Positions 7,946 through 16,331 of a DNA stretch of 64,000 nucleotides are shown here, in pieces; position 1 is the stretch's first letter; each line of letters opens with the position of its first letter. The DNA is from Bradyrhizobium nanningense (GTDB lineage Bacteria > Pseudomonadota > Alphaproteobacteria > Rhizobiales > Xanthobacteraceae): NCBI RefSeq assembly GCF_004114535.1, contig NZ_LBJC01000029.1, positions 82,749 through 146,748 on the forward strand, read 5' to 3'. The position numbers were made by a program, and so were the translations under genes. The notes under the pieces were generated by a model. That model saw nothing but the letters and a program-made list of their open reading frames with translations, was not told the DNA's origin and searched no databases.

Positions 7946-8618
7946 GGTTCTCTCCCTTTGGCTTTCGTTTCTTGGTGTCGGCGCCCCCTGCCGCAATCAG
8001 CGACAGGAAGAAGGGGAGATAGCGGTCGATCGCCTCGAGCACCTTGGCTCGGGGAGACGGCACCGCGCCCATCACGTAATGCTCGAGGCGGATGTAGATC
8101 AGGCCAGCGGCGAACAGCCGCGCGGTCTCGCGCGAATCCGGCGTCGAGATCAGGCCGGCGAGCGCGAAGCCGCGGAAATAATCCGTCATCAGGCTCTGCT
8201 CGCGCGCGTAAAAATGGTCGGCGAATTTGGCGCGGATGCCCGGGACGCGGTTGCGCTCGGCGGTGATGACTTTCTGAAACTGGTGTTCGCGCGGGTCGGA
8301 CCATTGCTCGACGAGGTCCAAGGCAAACTGCCGGCAGAACGCGGCGGGCTGGCGCGCGAGCTGCTTGTAGCGCGGCTCCTCCAGCCGGCTCGCCGAACTC
8401 GCGGGACCGTGCTCGGCCACGATCGCCTCCAGGATCGCGGCCTTGCCGCTGAAGTGGTTGTAGAGGCTGCTCTCGCGAATGCCGACGCGGCGCGCCAGCT
8501 CGCGCATCGAGGCGCCGCCATAGCCGCTCTGCGCGAACAGGTCGAGCGCTTCGATGAGGATGCGCTCGCGCGTCGTGGGCGCGGCTGCTTCCGCAGCGGT
8601 GGGGGTATGGACAGCCAT
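7923..8618 (-). CDS. TetR family transcriptional regulator
   Basis: 231 residues. The N-terminal domain reads TRERILIEALDLFAQSGYGG followed by MRELARRVGIRESSLYNHF, a standard TetR_N helix-turn-helix at about residues 15-60; the rest is a ligand-binding domain. The start at 8618 is chosen because the HTH begins soon after and because two palindromes lie immediately upstream. It heads a run with the CMD-like and SDR genes and diverges from a TctC-type binding protein, so it probably represses itself and perhaps the divergent gene. Ligand unknown. Confidence 0.92.
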   Translation of the reverse strand: MAVHTPTAAEAAAPTTRERILIEALDLFAQSGYGGASMRELARRVGIRESSLYNHFSGKAAILEAIVAEHGPASSASRLEEPRYKQLARQPAAFCRQFALDLVEQWSDPREHQFQKVITAERNRVPGIRAKFADHFYAREQSLMTDYFRGFALAGLISTPDSRETARLFAAGLIYIRLEHYVMGAVPSPRAKVLEAIDRYLPFFLSLIAAGGADTKKRKPKGENRGKAASD

Positions 8619-8632
8619 GATGGCTTGACTAA

Positions 8633-8646
8633 CGAACGACCGTTCG
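8633..8646. promoter_or_regulatory. TetR-type operator half-palindrome pair, site 1
   Basis: CGAACG and CGTTCG arms (8633-8638 and 8641-8646) lie 15 bp before the tetR start. The AACGAACGACCGTTCG sequence resembles operators of TetR regulators of the AcnR/PsrA type. It is inferred to be bound by the adjacent regulator. Confidence 0.6.
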
Positions 8647-8658
8647 CTAGTCAAGCGT

Positions 8659-8674
8659 ACGAACGATCGTTCGT
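8659..8674. promoter_or_regulatory. TetR-type operator, site 2 (perfect 16-bp palindrome)
   Basis: ACGAACGATCGTTCGT is a perfect palindrome, 12 bp from site 1 and sharing its arms. Two such sites in the divergent promoter between tetR and the TctC-type gene suggest cooperative binding and control of both directions. Confidence 0.7.
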
Positions 8675-8783
8675 TTTTCATATCATATGCGACGATCCGC
8701 GACCGCGACGCGGCAACAGCTCTGCATGCGCGGGGCATTTCAACTCCGTTCGATAAGCGGAGAAGCAATTGGGAGACAACGCC

Positions 8784-9791
8784 ATGGCACGCCTCGCCCG
8801 CTTTTTGCCCGCGCGGCAAACCATTATAACGCTTCGCCTCGTCACATCGTCGCTGCTGATCCTGTCTGCGGCCGTGCCCGCACAGGCCGAGGATCCCGCC
8901 GCCTACCCCGCCCACAAGATCCGGATGCTGCTGCCCTATGCGGCCGGCGGCGGCGGTGACGTGGTCGGCCGGCTGCTTGCGGACAGGATGGGCAAGACGC
9001 TCGGACAGAGCATCTATATCGAGAACCACACGGGTGCGGCCGGCACGCTCGGCACGCAGATGGTCGCGACGTCGCCAAACGACGGCTACACCATCACCGT
9101 CGGCGGAATGACCACGCATGTGCTGGCCCCCGCCATCTATCCAAAGCTGCCCTACGATCCGATCAAGGATTTCACGACGATCGGCCGCGTCGGCACCTCC
9201 TCGATCATGCTGGTCGCGACCAGGAATTTCGCCGCCAATGACATCAACGGCCTGGTCGCGCTCGCCAAGAAGGGTGAGCCGGTCCAGTACGGCAGCTGGG
9301 GCGTCGGCTCGACCGGGCAGTTCTGTGCCGAAATCCTGATGCAGCAGACCGGCATCAAGATGGATCACGTGCCGTTCAACGGCATCGCAAAATTAGCCGG
9401 CGACCTGCTCGGCGGCCACATCTCGCTGGCGACGCTCGACGTCGCGACCGCGACGCCGCTGGTGAAGGACGGCTCGATCAAGGCGCTGGCCGCCTGCGGC
9501 GAGCGCTCGCCGAGCCTGCCTGACGTCGCCAGCTACAAGGAGCAGGGCGTGCCGTTCGACCGCAACCTGTCCTGGGCGATGTATGCGCCGGCAGGCCTTG
9601 CCGAGCCGATCGCGAAGAGACTGTCGGCGGCGCTGAAGGAGGCGCTTGGCGATGATCAGGTGAAGCAGAAGCTGCTGGCGCTCGGCATCACGCCGCAATT
9701 CGTGCCCGGCGAGGAGCAGCGCGACATCAACGCCCGCGACATTGCGGCCTGGCAGCAGGTTGCAAAGGACGCCGGCATCGAGATCAAGTGA
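8784..9791 (+). CDS. Tripartite tricarboxylate transporter substrate-binding protein (Bug/TctC family)
   Basis: 335 residues with a signal peptide (hydrophobic region about 20-35, AQA cleavage site). The family signatures are present: IRMLLPYAAGGGGDVVGR after the signal, IENHTGAAGTLG near residue 80, and the PYDPIKDF motif near residue 125. Bug proteins are periplasmic and capture carboxylates; membrane subunits TctA/TctB are not nearby, which is common for this expanded family. GGGAG precedes the ATG at 8784; a TTG at 8769 is an unlikely alternative. It is divergent from the TetR gene. Confidence 0.9.
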   Translation: MARLARFLPARQTIITLRLVTSSLLILSAAVPAQAEDPAAYPAHKIRMLLPYAAGGGGDVVGRLLADRMGKTLGQSIYIENHTGAAGTLGTQMVATSPNDGYTITVGGMTTHVLAPAIYPKLPYDPIKDFTTIGRVGTSSIMLVATRNFAANDINGLVALAKKGEPVQYGSWGVGSTGQFCAEILMQQTGIKMDHVPFNGIAKLAGDLLGGHISLATLDVATATPLVKDGSIKALAACGERSPSLPDVASYKEQGVPFDRNLSWAMYAPAGLAEPIAKRLSAALKEALGDDQVKQKLLALGITPQFVPGEEQRDINARDIAAWQQVAKDAGIEIK

Positions 9792-9826
9792 GCAGGAGTA
9801 ACGTGGCGGGCCGCTTGCGTGTGGCG

Positions 9827-9938
9827 ATCCTTCGAGACGCCCGCCTGCGGCGGGCCCTCAGGATGAGGTCCCATCATGTGGCGAGATATCAGACCCTCAT
9901 GGTGAGGAGCCCGCCAAAGCGGGCGTCTCGAACCATGC
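9827..9938 (+). repeat. Intergenic inverted repeat, same family as 6415-6531
   Basis: ATCCTTCGAGACGCCCGCC and CGGCGGGCCCTCAGGATGAG are followed by ACCCTCATGGTGAGGAG and CCCGCCAAAGCGGGCGTCTC, giving nested stems that end in reversed copies of the same words. It fills the interval between the binding protein and the VOC gene. Confidence 0.75.
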
Positions 9939-10018
9939 AGGCTATGCTCGTCCCACGGCCTCGCGCTGTCCTGCGTGATAGTGATGCGGTAGTTTGAGTT
10001 GAAACAAGGAGCGCGGGC

Positions 10019-10558
10019 ATGAGCCGCATCTTCGGCGCGGTGCGCCAGAACGGGTATGTGGTGCGGGACATCCACGCTGCGATGAAGCACTGGATCGAGG
10101 TGATGGGCGTCGGCCCCTGGTACTACATGGACCGCGTCAAGACCGACTGGTTTCGCCACCGCGGCCAGGACTCTGCGGTCGAGATGAGTATTGCGCTGGC
10201 CAATTCCGGCGATCTCCAGATCGAGTTGATCCAGCAGCGCAACGACGCGCCTTCGCTGTACAAGGAATTTCTCGACGCCGGACACGAAGGCCTGCAGCAC
10301 ATGTCCTACTGGAGCCACGACTACCAGGCGCTCTACGACAAGGCGATCGGGCTCGGCTACAGGATCGGCCATGAGGGCCAGATCGGCGGCGACCGCGGGC
10401 GCTTTGCCTATTTCGACACCCAGGCCCATCCGGGCACGGTGATCGAGATTTCGGACATCAGCGGCACCAAGGGGCCGTTCTTCGAGCGTGTCCGGCAGGC
10501 GGCCTTGAGCTGGGACGGCACGCGGCCGATCCGCGAGGTCGGCGGCGGGAGGTCGTAG
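10019..10558 (+). CDS. VOC family (glyoxalase/dioxygenase fold) protein
   Basis: 179 residues. The N-terminal AVRQNGYVVRDIHAAMKHWI and GVGPWYYMD pattern and the later HMSYWSHDYQALYDKAIGLGY segment are typical of methylmalonyl-CoA epimerase-like or glyoxalase-like VOC proteins. Possible metal ligands include the HEGLQH and VIEI positions, but the set cannot be assigned safely. AAGGAGCG precedes the ATG. It stands alone between a repeat and a methyltransferase gene. Confidence 0.85.
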   Translation: MSRIFGAVRQNGYVVRDIHAAMKHWIEVMGVGPWYYMDRVKTDWFRHRGQDSAVEMSIALANSGDLQIELIQQRNDAPSLYKEFLDAGHEGLQHMSYWSHDYQALYDKAIGLGYRIGHEGQIGGDRGRFAYFDTQAHPGTVIEISDISGTKGPFFERVRQAALSWDGTRPIREVGGGRS

Positions 10559-10650
10559 GATCGATCGCCGGTGGATTTCGCGGCGTTGCTGGCTCGCGCG
10601 GGGAGCCATGCTAACATGCACTTCGCATTCGAACCCTCAGCGAGGCAAGC

Positions 10651-11463
10651 ATGTCCGACACTGACAAGGTTTTCGCCGGCTCGATTCCGAAAATCTATGA
10701 CGAGTATCTCGTCCCTCTGATTTTCTCCGTCTATGCGGAGGACATCGCAAGACGCGTCGCCGCCCGCTCGCCTTCCGTGCTGCTCGAGATCGCCGCGGGT
10801 ACCGGCGCAGTGACGCGCGCCGTGGCAGCAGTGCTGCCACCCGGCATCCGTTACGTTGCGACCGACCTCAACGAACCCATGCTTGCGGTCGCCGCACAGC
10901 GTCAGGCGGATGACGATCGCATCACCTGGCGCCAGGCGGACGGAATGGCCCTGCCCTTCGGCGACGCCGAGTTCGACGCGGTCTGCTGCCAGTTCGGCGC
11001 GATGTTCTTTCCGGACCGCATCAAGGCGTACGGAGAGGTCAAGCGCGTCTTGAAACCGGACGGCACGTTCGTGTTCAACGTCTGGGACCGCATCGACGAC
11101 AATGTGCTCACGCACGAGGCGACCGACGCGCTCGGCAAACTGTTTCCCGACGACCCGCCGCGCTTCATGGCCCGCACGCCGCACGGCTATTACGACAAGG
11201 CCCTCATCAGAACCGACCTCGAACGTGCCGGCTTCCGCGACATCTCGATCGAGACGCGATCTGAAATCAGCCGCGCGCCGTCGCCCGAATACGTCGCACT
11301 CGCGCTCTGCCAGGGCACGCCGCTGCGTAGCGAGATCGAGGCAAGGGATGCCAGCAAGCTTCAGGCCGCGACTGACATCGTCGCTAAGACGATCCGCACG
11401 CGCCACGGCTCCGGACCGGTGGAAGGCAAGATTCAGGCTGTGGTGATCGAAGCGCGGCCCTAG
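10651..11463 (+). CDS. Class I SAM-dependent methyltransferase
   Basis: 270 residues. Motif I is VLLEIAAGTGAVTRAV near residue 46, motif II includes YVATDLNEPML, then WRQADGMALPFGDAEFDAVCCQFG and RVLKPDGTFVFNVWD, which is the Methyltransf_11 (UbiE/COQ5-like) layout. The substrate cannot be predicted. The ATG at 10651 follows AGCGAGGCAAGC, a weak ribosome site. Confidence 0.9.
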   Translation: MSDTDKVFAGSIPKIYDEYLVPLIFSVYAEDIARRVAARSPSVLLEIAAGTGAVTRAVAAVLPPGIRYVATDLNEPMLAVAAQRQADDDRITWRQADGMALPFGDAEFDAVCCQFGAMFFPDRIKAYGEVKRVLKPDGTFVFNVWDRIDDNVLTHEATDALGKLFPDDPPRFMARTPHGYYDKALIRTDLERAGFRDISIETRSEISRAPSPEYVALALCQGTPLRSEIEARDASKLQAATDIVAKTIRTRHGSGPVEGKIQAVVIEARP

Positions 11464-11500
11464 TTGCCAAGCATGATGGGACGAGGGACGGAGGTACACT

Positions 11501-11645
11501 CCCTCTTCCGCTTGGGGGAGAGGGCTGGGGAGAGGGTGTATCCTCAATGGGACAATCCCCAAGAGGAGAAAGCCCTCTCCCGGCACGCGGGACGATGCTT
11601 CGCATCACACGGGACGCGCCGACCCCTCCCGCAAGCGGGAGAGAT
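11501..11645 (+). repeat. Intergenic repeat with GGGGAGAGGG motif
   Basis: Contains TTGGGGGAGAGGGCTGGGGAGAGGG and the reverse motif CCTCTCCCGG, then CCCCTCCCGCAAGCGGGAG, forming imperfect hairpins. This type of element is common in Bradyrhizobium intergenic DNA; it separates the methyltransferase from the convergent transpeptidase gene. Confidence 0.55.
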
Positions 11646-11707
11646 GAACGAGCCTGCGCCAATCGATTCGACCTAAAGCCAGTCCGCTTTAGGCCGCGCC
11701 CCGCGTG

Positions 11708-13267
11708 CTACCACCAGCTTCGCTGCATCGGCTGCGTCGACTGATAATATTGATATTGGCCGCGCTGCCGGCGCGGATTGGCCGGCTGTACGTACGGATC
11801 GCGCTGCTGGAAGAAGAAGCCGAAACCGTTGCCGCCATTGTCCCAGCCGTCATCGCTGGCGATCATGGCAGGCGCGGTCGGCTTGCGGGTGATGAAGCCG
11901 CCCTGCGGCTGGTCGCTCAACACCGCGACGAATTCGGTGCGATAGTTGGTCTCGCTGCTCAGCGGCTCGTCCGAGATGATGATCGAGGAGCGCGGCAATG
12001 CGGTCGGCCCGATGCGGTCCCACACGTCCTGCGGGATGGTGATGCGGTCGAGGGCATTGCGGGCCTCGTCACCGTTTTCGATCGTGACCACGCTCCAGCG
12101 CAGACCCGTGCCGGACTTCGCCATCGCCGTGAAGACGTGCGTGCCGAGCGGCTGCTCGGGATTGCGGATCGTGACGGGGACCTCGATGCTGGTATCGAAC
12201 ACCTCGCCGCCGCCGTCGGGCGCCGGCTTGTGGGTGTTTCGCCGCACGTAGAGCTTCTGCGTCGCACGGCTGATGTAGACCGAGACCGGTTCGCCCGCGA
12301 GCTTCGCGTCGGTCGCGGCCTTGACGGCGTCGGCCTTCCTGGCCGCGGCGGCCTTCGCGGCCTCCTTGGTAGCGGCGACGGCATCGCGCTTCGGCTGCGC
12401 GGCGGTTTTGGCGGCGTCGAGCTGGGTCGCTACGTCGGCAGCCTTGGCTGCCGCCTTCTGCTTCAGCTCCTCGGCCTTGGCGCGGGCCTGATCGGTCTTG
12501 GCGTTCGCGAGCGTCTTGTCGGCGAAGGCGAGTTCGGCGTCTGCACGGGCCTTCTGCTGTTCGAGCTTGCGCAGCGCGGCAGGGAGCGAGGCAGCCTCCT
12601 TCGCGGCCGCGGAAGCAGCCTTCTTGGCCTCGTCGGCGACCCGAATGGCCTCGTCGGCCTCGGCAGAGAGCTTGTCGGCACGGCTCGGCACGGCGGCGAT
12701 GGCCTCCGGCTTCGGCACGAACAGCGAAGGGTGCGAGAACTCGGTCGGGACCGAGTCATACGGCGAGATGATCACCCGCATCCCGATGTTCGTCTTGTCG
12801 AACAGATTCTCGGCAAAGCCGAAGGGCATGCGCACGCAGCCGTGCGAGGCGGCATAGCCAGGCAACGGTCCCCCATGCAGCGCGATGCCGTTCCAGGTGA
12901 TGCGCTGCATGTTCGGCATCCAGGCATCATCATACATCGTCGAGTGGTGGTCCTTGTCCTTCTCGATGACAGCGAAGACGCCGGCCGGCGTCTCGCGTCC
13001 CGTGGTCCCGGTCGAGACCGGCGCGCGCAGGATCCAGCCGTCCGCGTCGTAGAAGGTAACCTGCTGGCTCTTGATCGACACGATCGCCATGATCGGCTCG
13101 CCGGCCTGCCGCGGCGCCACCGCCTCGACCGGCTGGCGGGCCTGCTTGGCCGCCCCGGCCGGGGTCAAGACGGCAAACGCGACCATCGCCGCCAGCGTCA
13201 CAATTCCGGGAGGGCCCCAACGCCGCATTGCCGAGGTGGATTGCGCCGTTGTCAGTCGGTTTTTCAT
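11708..13267 (-). CDS. L,D-transpeptidase with coiled-coil linker and second degenerate domain
   Basis: 519 residues with a signal sequence (hydrophobic 20-38). The YkuD domain (about 55-175) has the HGGPLPGYAASHGCVRMP active site with the catalytic Cys, so it should form 3-3 peptidoglycan cross-links or anchor proteins in the periplasm. Residues about 205-310 are an Ala/Lys-rich coiled coil. Residues about 325-470 look like a second YkuD-like fold (VYISRATQKLYVRRN, PLGTHVFTAM) that has lost the SHGC motif. The C-terminus is Pro/Tyr/Gln-rich and ends in SWW. No partner genes are adjacent. Confidence 0.9.
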   Translation of the reverse strand: MKNRLTTAQSTSAMRRWGPPGIVTLAAMVAFAVLTPAGAAKQARQPVEAVAPRQAGEPIMAIVSIKSQQVTFYDADGWILRAPVSTGTTGRETPAGVFAVIEKDKDHHSTMYDDAWMPNMQRITWNGIALHGGPLPGYAASHGCVRMPFGFAENLFDKTNIGMRVIISPYDSVPTEFSHPSLFVPKPEAIAAVPSRADKLSAEADEAIRVADEAKKAASAAAKEAASLPAALRKLEQQKARADAELAFADKTLANAKTDQARAKAEELKQKAAAKAADVATQLDAAKTAAQPKRDAVAATKEAAKAAAARKADAVKAATDAKLAGEPVSVYISRATQKLYVRRNTHKPAPDGGGEVFDTSIEVPVTIRNPEQPLGTHVFTAMAKSGTGLRWSVVTIENGDEARNALDRITIPQDVWDRIGPTALPRSSIIISDEPLSSETNYRTEFVAVLSDQPQGGFITRKPTAPAMIASDDGWDNGGNGFGFFFQQRDPYVQPANPRRQRGQYQYYQSTQPMQRSWW

Positions 13268-13505
13268 GCCATCCTCGGTCGAATGCCGGCCCGCTCTTGC
13301 CGATCATGTATCAGATTGCGGTCATTCAATTAAGAATTCGCAGCCGCCTTACGTTCCGTCTGTGGCGACATTCGGCACGGCCCGGCAACAAATCCCTCAT
13401 ATACGATGGCCCGAGCCGGCGGAAGGTCGGTTGCAGCTGGGGCTGGTCCGAAGCTGGCGGCAGTCACTGCGGCAGGATGTCCGCTTCCGCCGGCCAGGAC
13501 ACCCG

Positions 13506-14942
13506 TCAGACGCGCAGAGCCTTGGCGTTGAAGCTCCGCAGGAACCGCAATGACAGTGTCCGGACATTGGCGACGTTGAGGAGCCAGGCTGCAGCAGCAT
13601 AAGCGAGGCCGCCGGCGAAACTGATGATGATGAGTGCGACGAGGCCGATGCCGCTGACCTGTGAACGCGCAACCAGGATGGTGGCCGCCATCGCCGCGGC
13701 CGAAACCACAACCCCGGCGAGCCGGTTGAAGTCGAATGGCACCGGGTGGGCGCGATGCATCAGGACGACGGCAACGAGGAAACCGATCGCCTCGGTCGCG
13801 AGCGTTGCCAGCGCCGCGCCGTAGATGCCGTAGCCGGCGACCAGCGCGACCATCAGCACGACGCTGACCACCAGCGTGAGAAAGGATTGCGCCGCCAGCA
13901 TGAAGGGGCGCTCGGCGAGCTGAAAGCTGATCTGCACGTAGAACTGATTGGCGATCCCGAAGAAGCGGGCGAGCACCAGGATCGGCAGCAGCGCCGACAC
14001 GCCGGCGCGGAAGTCGATGCCGACGAGCGTGCCGGCGACCTGATCCGCCGCAAGCGCGAGCCAGATCGCGACGGGCGTGACGACGACGAGCAGGAGCTCG
14101 AGGCTCTCGGTCAAGCGCTCCCGCGTCGTCTCCTTGTTATGCTCTGACAAGGATCTGAACACCAAGGGCACAGTGGCGGCGGCGACGCTGGATGCGATCA
14201 TAACCATGAACTGGCGCGGCAGATCGGCGGCGACGCCGAAGATGCCGGCGGCATCCTTGCCGAGCAGATAGGCGACGATGAGCCGGTCGCAGGCCGAATA
14301 GACCGCAACGGAGAGTCCGGCCAGCGTCAGCGGCAAACCGTAGCGGGCTAGCTGCATGAACTGGCTGCGCTGGAAGCGCGCGATCTTGGTGCGGTCGCCG
14401 ACCAGGTTCAGGATGGTTCCGGTGAGCGACCCCAGGCCGAACGCAGCAAGCAGCCCCAATCCACCCCAGCCAAGCCAGATGCCGACGAGGCCGAATCCGA
14501 CGCTCGACACGCTGCGCACGATCGAGATCGCGGCAAACCGGTAGGGACGCAGTTTGGCGCGCTCGAACTCCTGACCGACATCGACGGCATTGGCCATGAT
14601 CGCGACGAACATGCTGGCAAGCAGCAGTTCGACACTGACATCGCTGCGGAACAGGACAACCAGCGGGGTCGTGGCGCAAAGCACCGCTACGGTAAGGGCG
14701 AAGGCGACCATCGCCGTGCCGCGAAAATCCACCTCCGCCGACATCGCCTGATAGCGCGACACCGACAGCTTGATCCAGGCGAAGAAGATCGCGCCCAAAA
14801 TGCCGGCGAGGCTAATGCCGACGACGTAGACGCCATACTCCGCAGGCGTCAGCAGCCGCGTATAGGCCGTGACAGCGAAGAAGCCCACCGCAGCAGGCAG
14901 GATGTAGGCGACCAGATAAATCGAGAAATGGCGGTTCAGCAT
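13506..14942 (-). CDS. Oligosaccharide flippase family protein (Wzx-like)
   Basis: 478 residues with about 12-14 hydrophobic segments over the whole length and no large soluble domain, matching the MOP/Wzx polysaccharide transporter superfamily. The N-terminal LTPAEYGVYVVGISLAGIL is the typical polysaccharide-synthesis protein motif. It would move lipid-linked sugar units across the inner membrane. It diverges from a GH10 glycanase gene, with a DUF6492 glycan-type gene beyond, so a small exopolysaccharide locus is likely. Confidence 0.88.
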   Translation of the reverse strand: MLNRHFSIYLVAYILPAAVGFFAVTAYTRLLTPAEYGVYVVGISLAGILGAIFFAWIKLSVSRYQAMSAEVDFRGTAMVAFALTVAVLCATTPLVVLFRSDVSVELLLASMFVAIMANAVDVGQEFERAKLRPYRFAAISIVRSVSSVGFGLVGIWLGWGGLGLLAAFGLGSLTGTILNLVGDRTKIARFQRSQFMQLARYGLPLTLAGLSVAVYSACDRLIVAYLLGKDAAGIFGVAADLPRQFMVMIASSVAAATVPLVFRSLSEHNKETTRERLTESLELLLVVVTPVAIWLALAADQVAGTLVGIDFRAGVSALLPILVLARFFGIANQFYVQISFQLAERPFMLAAQSFLTLVVSVVLMVALVAGYGIYGAALATLATEAIGFLVAVVLMHRAHPVPFDFNRLAGVVVSAAAMAATILVARSQVSGIGLVALIIISFAGGLAYAAAAWLLNVANVRTLSLRFLRSFNAKALRV

Positions 14943-15251
14943 GCGAGCACGGGACCGGTAGCGGTCTTGCGAGTGTGACGGCCGTTAATCAATGGGACCT
15001 TGGCGAGGCGAACGAACTGCGCCGCAGCATCGCTCAAGACTGTCACATAAGTCTGCAGATCGGCCGGCAAAGGAAGCCTTGCAGCCGCTTTCGCGCGTTA
15101 GCGTTAAATTTGCCCTTCCGCGAACGGCAAGGCGCGATGGTGGGTGGAAACCGTGACTTGCAGGCGGCAGAGGTTAACCCAACAGGGTGAAACCCGGGCG
15201 TTGCCAGGCACCGCTTGGTACAATGGGGGCGTTGGTTCGAAAAGGACTGCC
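14943..15251. other. Divergent promoter region between flippase and GH10 genes
   Basis: This 309-bp interval holds no convincing gene. An in-frame upstream extension of the GH10 frame to 15144 exists but lacks a ribosome site and would bury the signal peptide. I see no clear operator or hairpin. Confidence 0.4.
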
Positions 15252-16319
15252 GTGATCAGGCTCGATAGACGCGAATTTCTCCTCGGTAGCGCCGCAGCAC
15301 TCGCGGCGGGAGCAACGGCATCCGCGGCGCCGGCGTCGAAGCTTACGCAGCGCCGCCCCGGCTTTGGCGCAGCGGCGACGCTGTGGGATCTGCAGGCCGA
15401 TCCCAGGCTCGGCGAAGCCATCAGCACCTATTGCACGCAGGTGGTGCCGGTGCTCGAGCTGAAATGGCCGATGCTGCGGCCAAACGCCCACACGTTCAAT
15501 TTCGAGCGCGCCGACGCGATCCTGGATTTCGCGCGGGACAACGACCTGACGATGCGCGGCCACGCGCTCGCCTGGTATCACGACATTCCAGACTGGACCA
15601 AGCAGATCAAGATGACCCGCGGCGTCGAGCGCGCCTATGTCGACCACATCGGCACCGTCGCCTCCTATTACAAGGACAAGCTGACGTCGTGGGACGTCGT
15701 CAACGAGCCGATTCCCGACAACCCCCGCGGCCCAAAGGACCGGCGCGACACGTTCTGGACGCAGCATCTGGGTCAGAGCTGGATTCCGCTCGCCTTCCGC
15801 ACGGCCGCCGCGGCGGATCCCTTCGTCAAGCTCGCGATCAACGAATACGACATCGAATCCGCGAAGGACTCGTTCATTGCCAAGCGCGCGGCTTATCGCA
15901 ACCTCATCATGGAGCTCCTCGACCAGGGTGTTCCGCTCCACGCCGTGGGCTTGCAATCGCATCTACATGCCGAGCTCGAGATCGACACGCACGGCCTCGC
16001 TGAATTCGTCACCGAGCTGCGCTCGTGGGGGTTGGATGTACTCGTCACCGAGCTCGACGTCGACGATCAGAAGCTGGCGGGAAGTCCCGCGGAGCGCGAC
16101 GCCATCGTCGCCAAGCGCGTCGATGATCTGCTGACGGCGATCTCGACCAGCGGCCCGGTGCGCTCGATCCTGACCTGGGGCCTTTCGGATCGCTACAGCT
16201 GGATCAACGGCACCTTCGCCCGCGCCGACAAGCAGCCGAACCGCCCGCTGCCGCTCGACGGCGAGTTCAAGCCGAAGCCATTCCTGGACGTGATCAGCAA
16301 GTTTACGAAAGACGCCTGA
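15252..16319 (+). CDS. Secreted GH10 family endo-1,4-beta-xylanase-like protein
   Basis: 355 residues from a GTG with GAAAAGGA upstream. It begins with a Tat-type signal (RREFLLGSAAALAAGA). The GH10 barrel carries the acid/base Glu in WDVVNEP (near 155) and the nucleophile Glu in VTELDV (near 265), along with RGHALAWYHDIP and GLQSHLH, all standard GH10 motifs. It would cleave xylan or another beta-1,4 glycan in the periplasm or outside the cell. Position beside a flippase suggests a role in trimming the strain's own polysaccharide as much as in plant-wall attack. Catalytic residues are intact. Confidence 0.93.
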   Translation: MIRLDRREFLLGSAAALAAGATASAAPASKLTQRRPGFGAAATLWDLQADPRLGEAISTYCTQVVPVLELKWPMLRPNAHTFNFERADAILDFARDNDLTMRGHALAWYHDIPDWTKQIKMTRGVERAYVDHIGTVASYYKDKLTSWDVVNEPIPDNPRGPKDRRDTFWTQHLGQSWIPLAFRTAAAADPFVKLAINEYDIESAKDSFIAKRAAYRNLIMELLDQGVPLHAVGLQSHLHAELEIDTHGLAEFVTELRSWGLDVLVTELDVDDQKLAGSPAERDAIVAKRVDDLLTAISTSGPVRSILTWGLSDRYSWINGTFARADKQPNRPLPLDGEFKPKPFLDVISKFTKDA

Positions 16320-16331
16320 GGGCGGTGGATC

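Noticed and set aside
7923..9368. A long N-terminal extension of the TetR frame to 9368
   Set aside because: It would run antisense through the binding-protein gene and across the operators; the HTH begins just after the ATG at 8618.
11705..13333. A 542-codon open frame antisense to the L,D-transpeptidase
   Set aside because: The real gene has a signal peptide and catalytic motif; the antisense product is Arg/Gly/Leu-rich and without a ribosome site.
15144..15251. Upstream extension of the GH10 gene
   Set aside because: It lacks a ribosome site and would place 36 residues before the Tat signal; the GTG at 15252 has GAAAAGGA.
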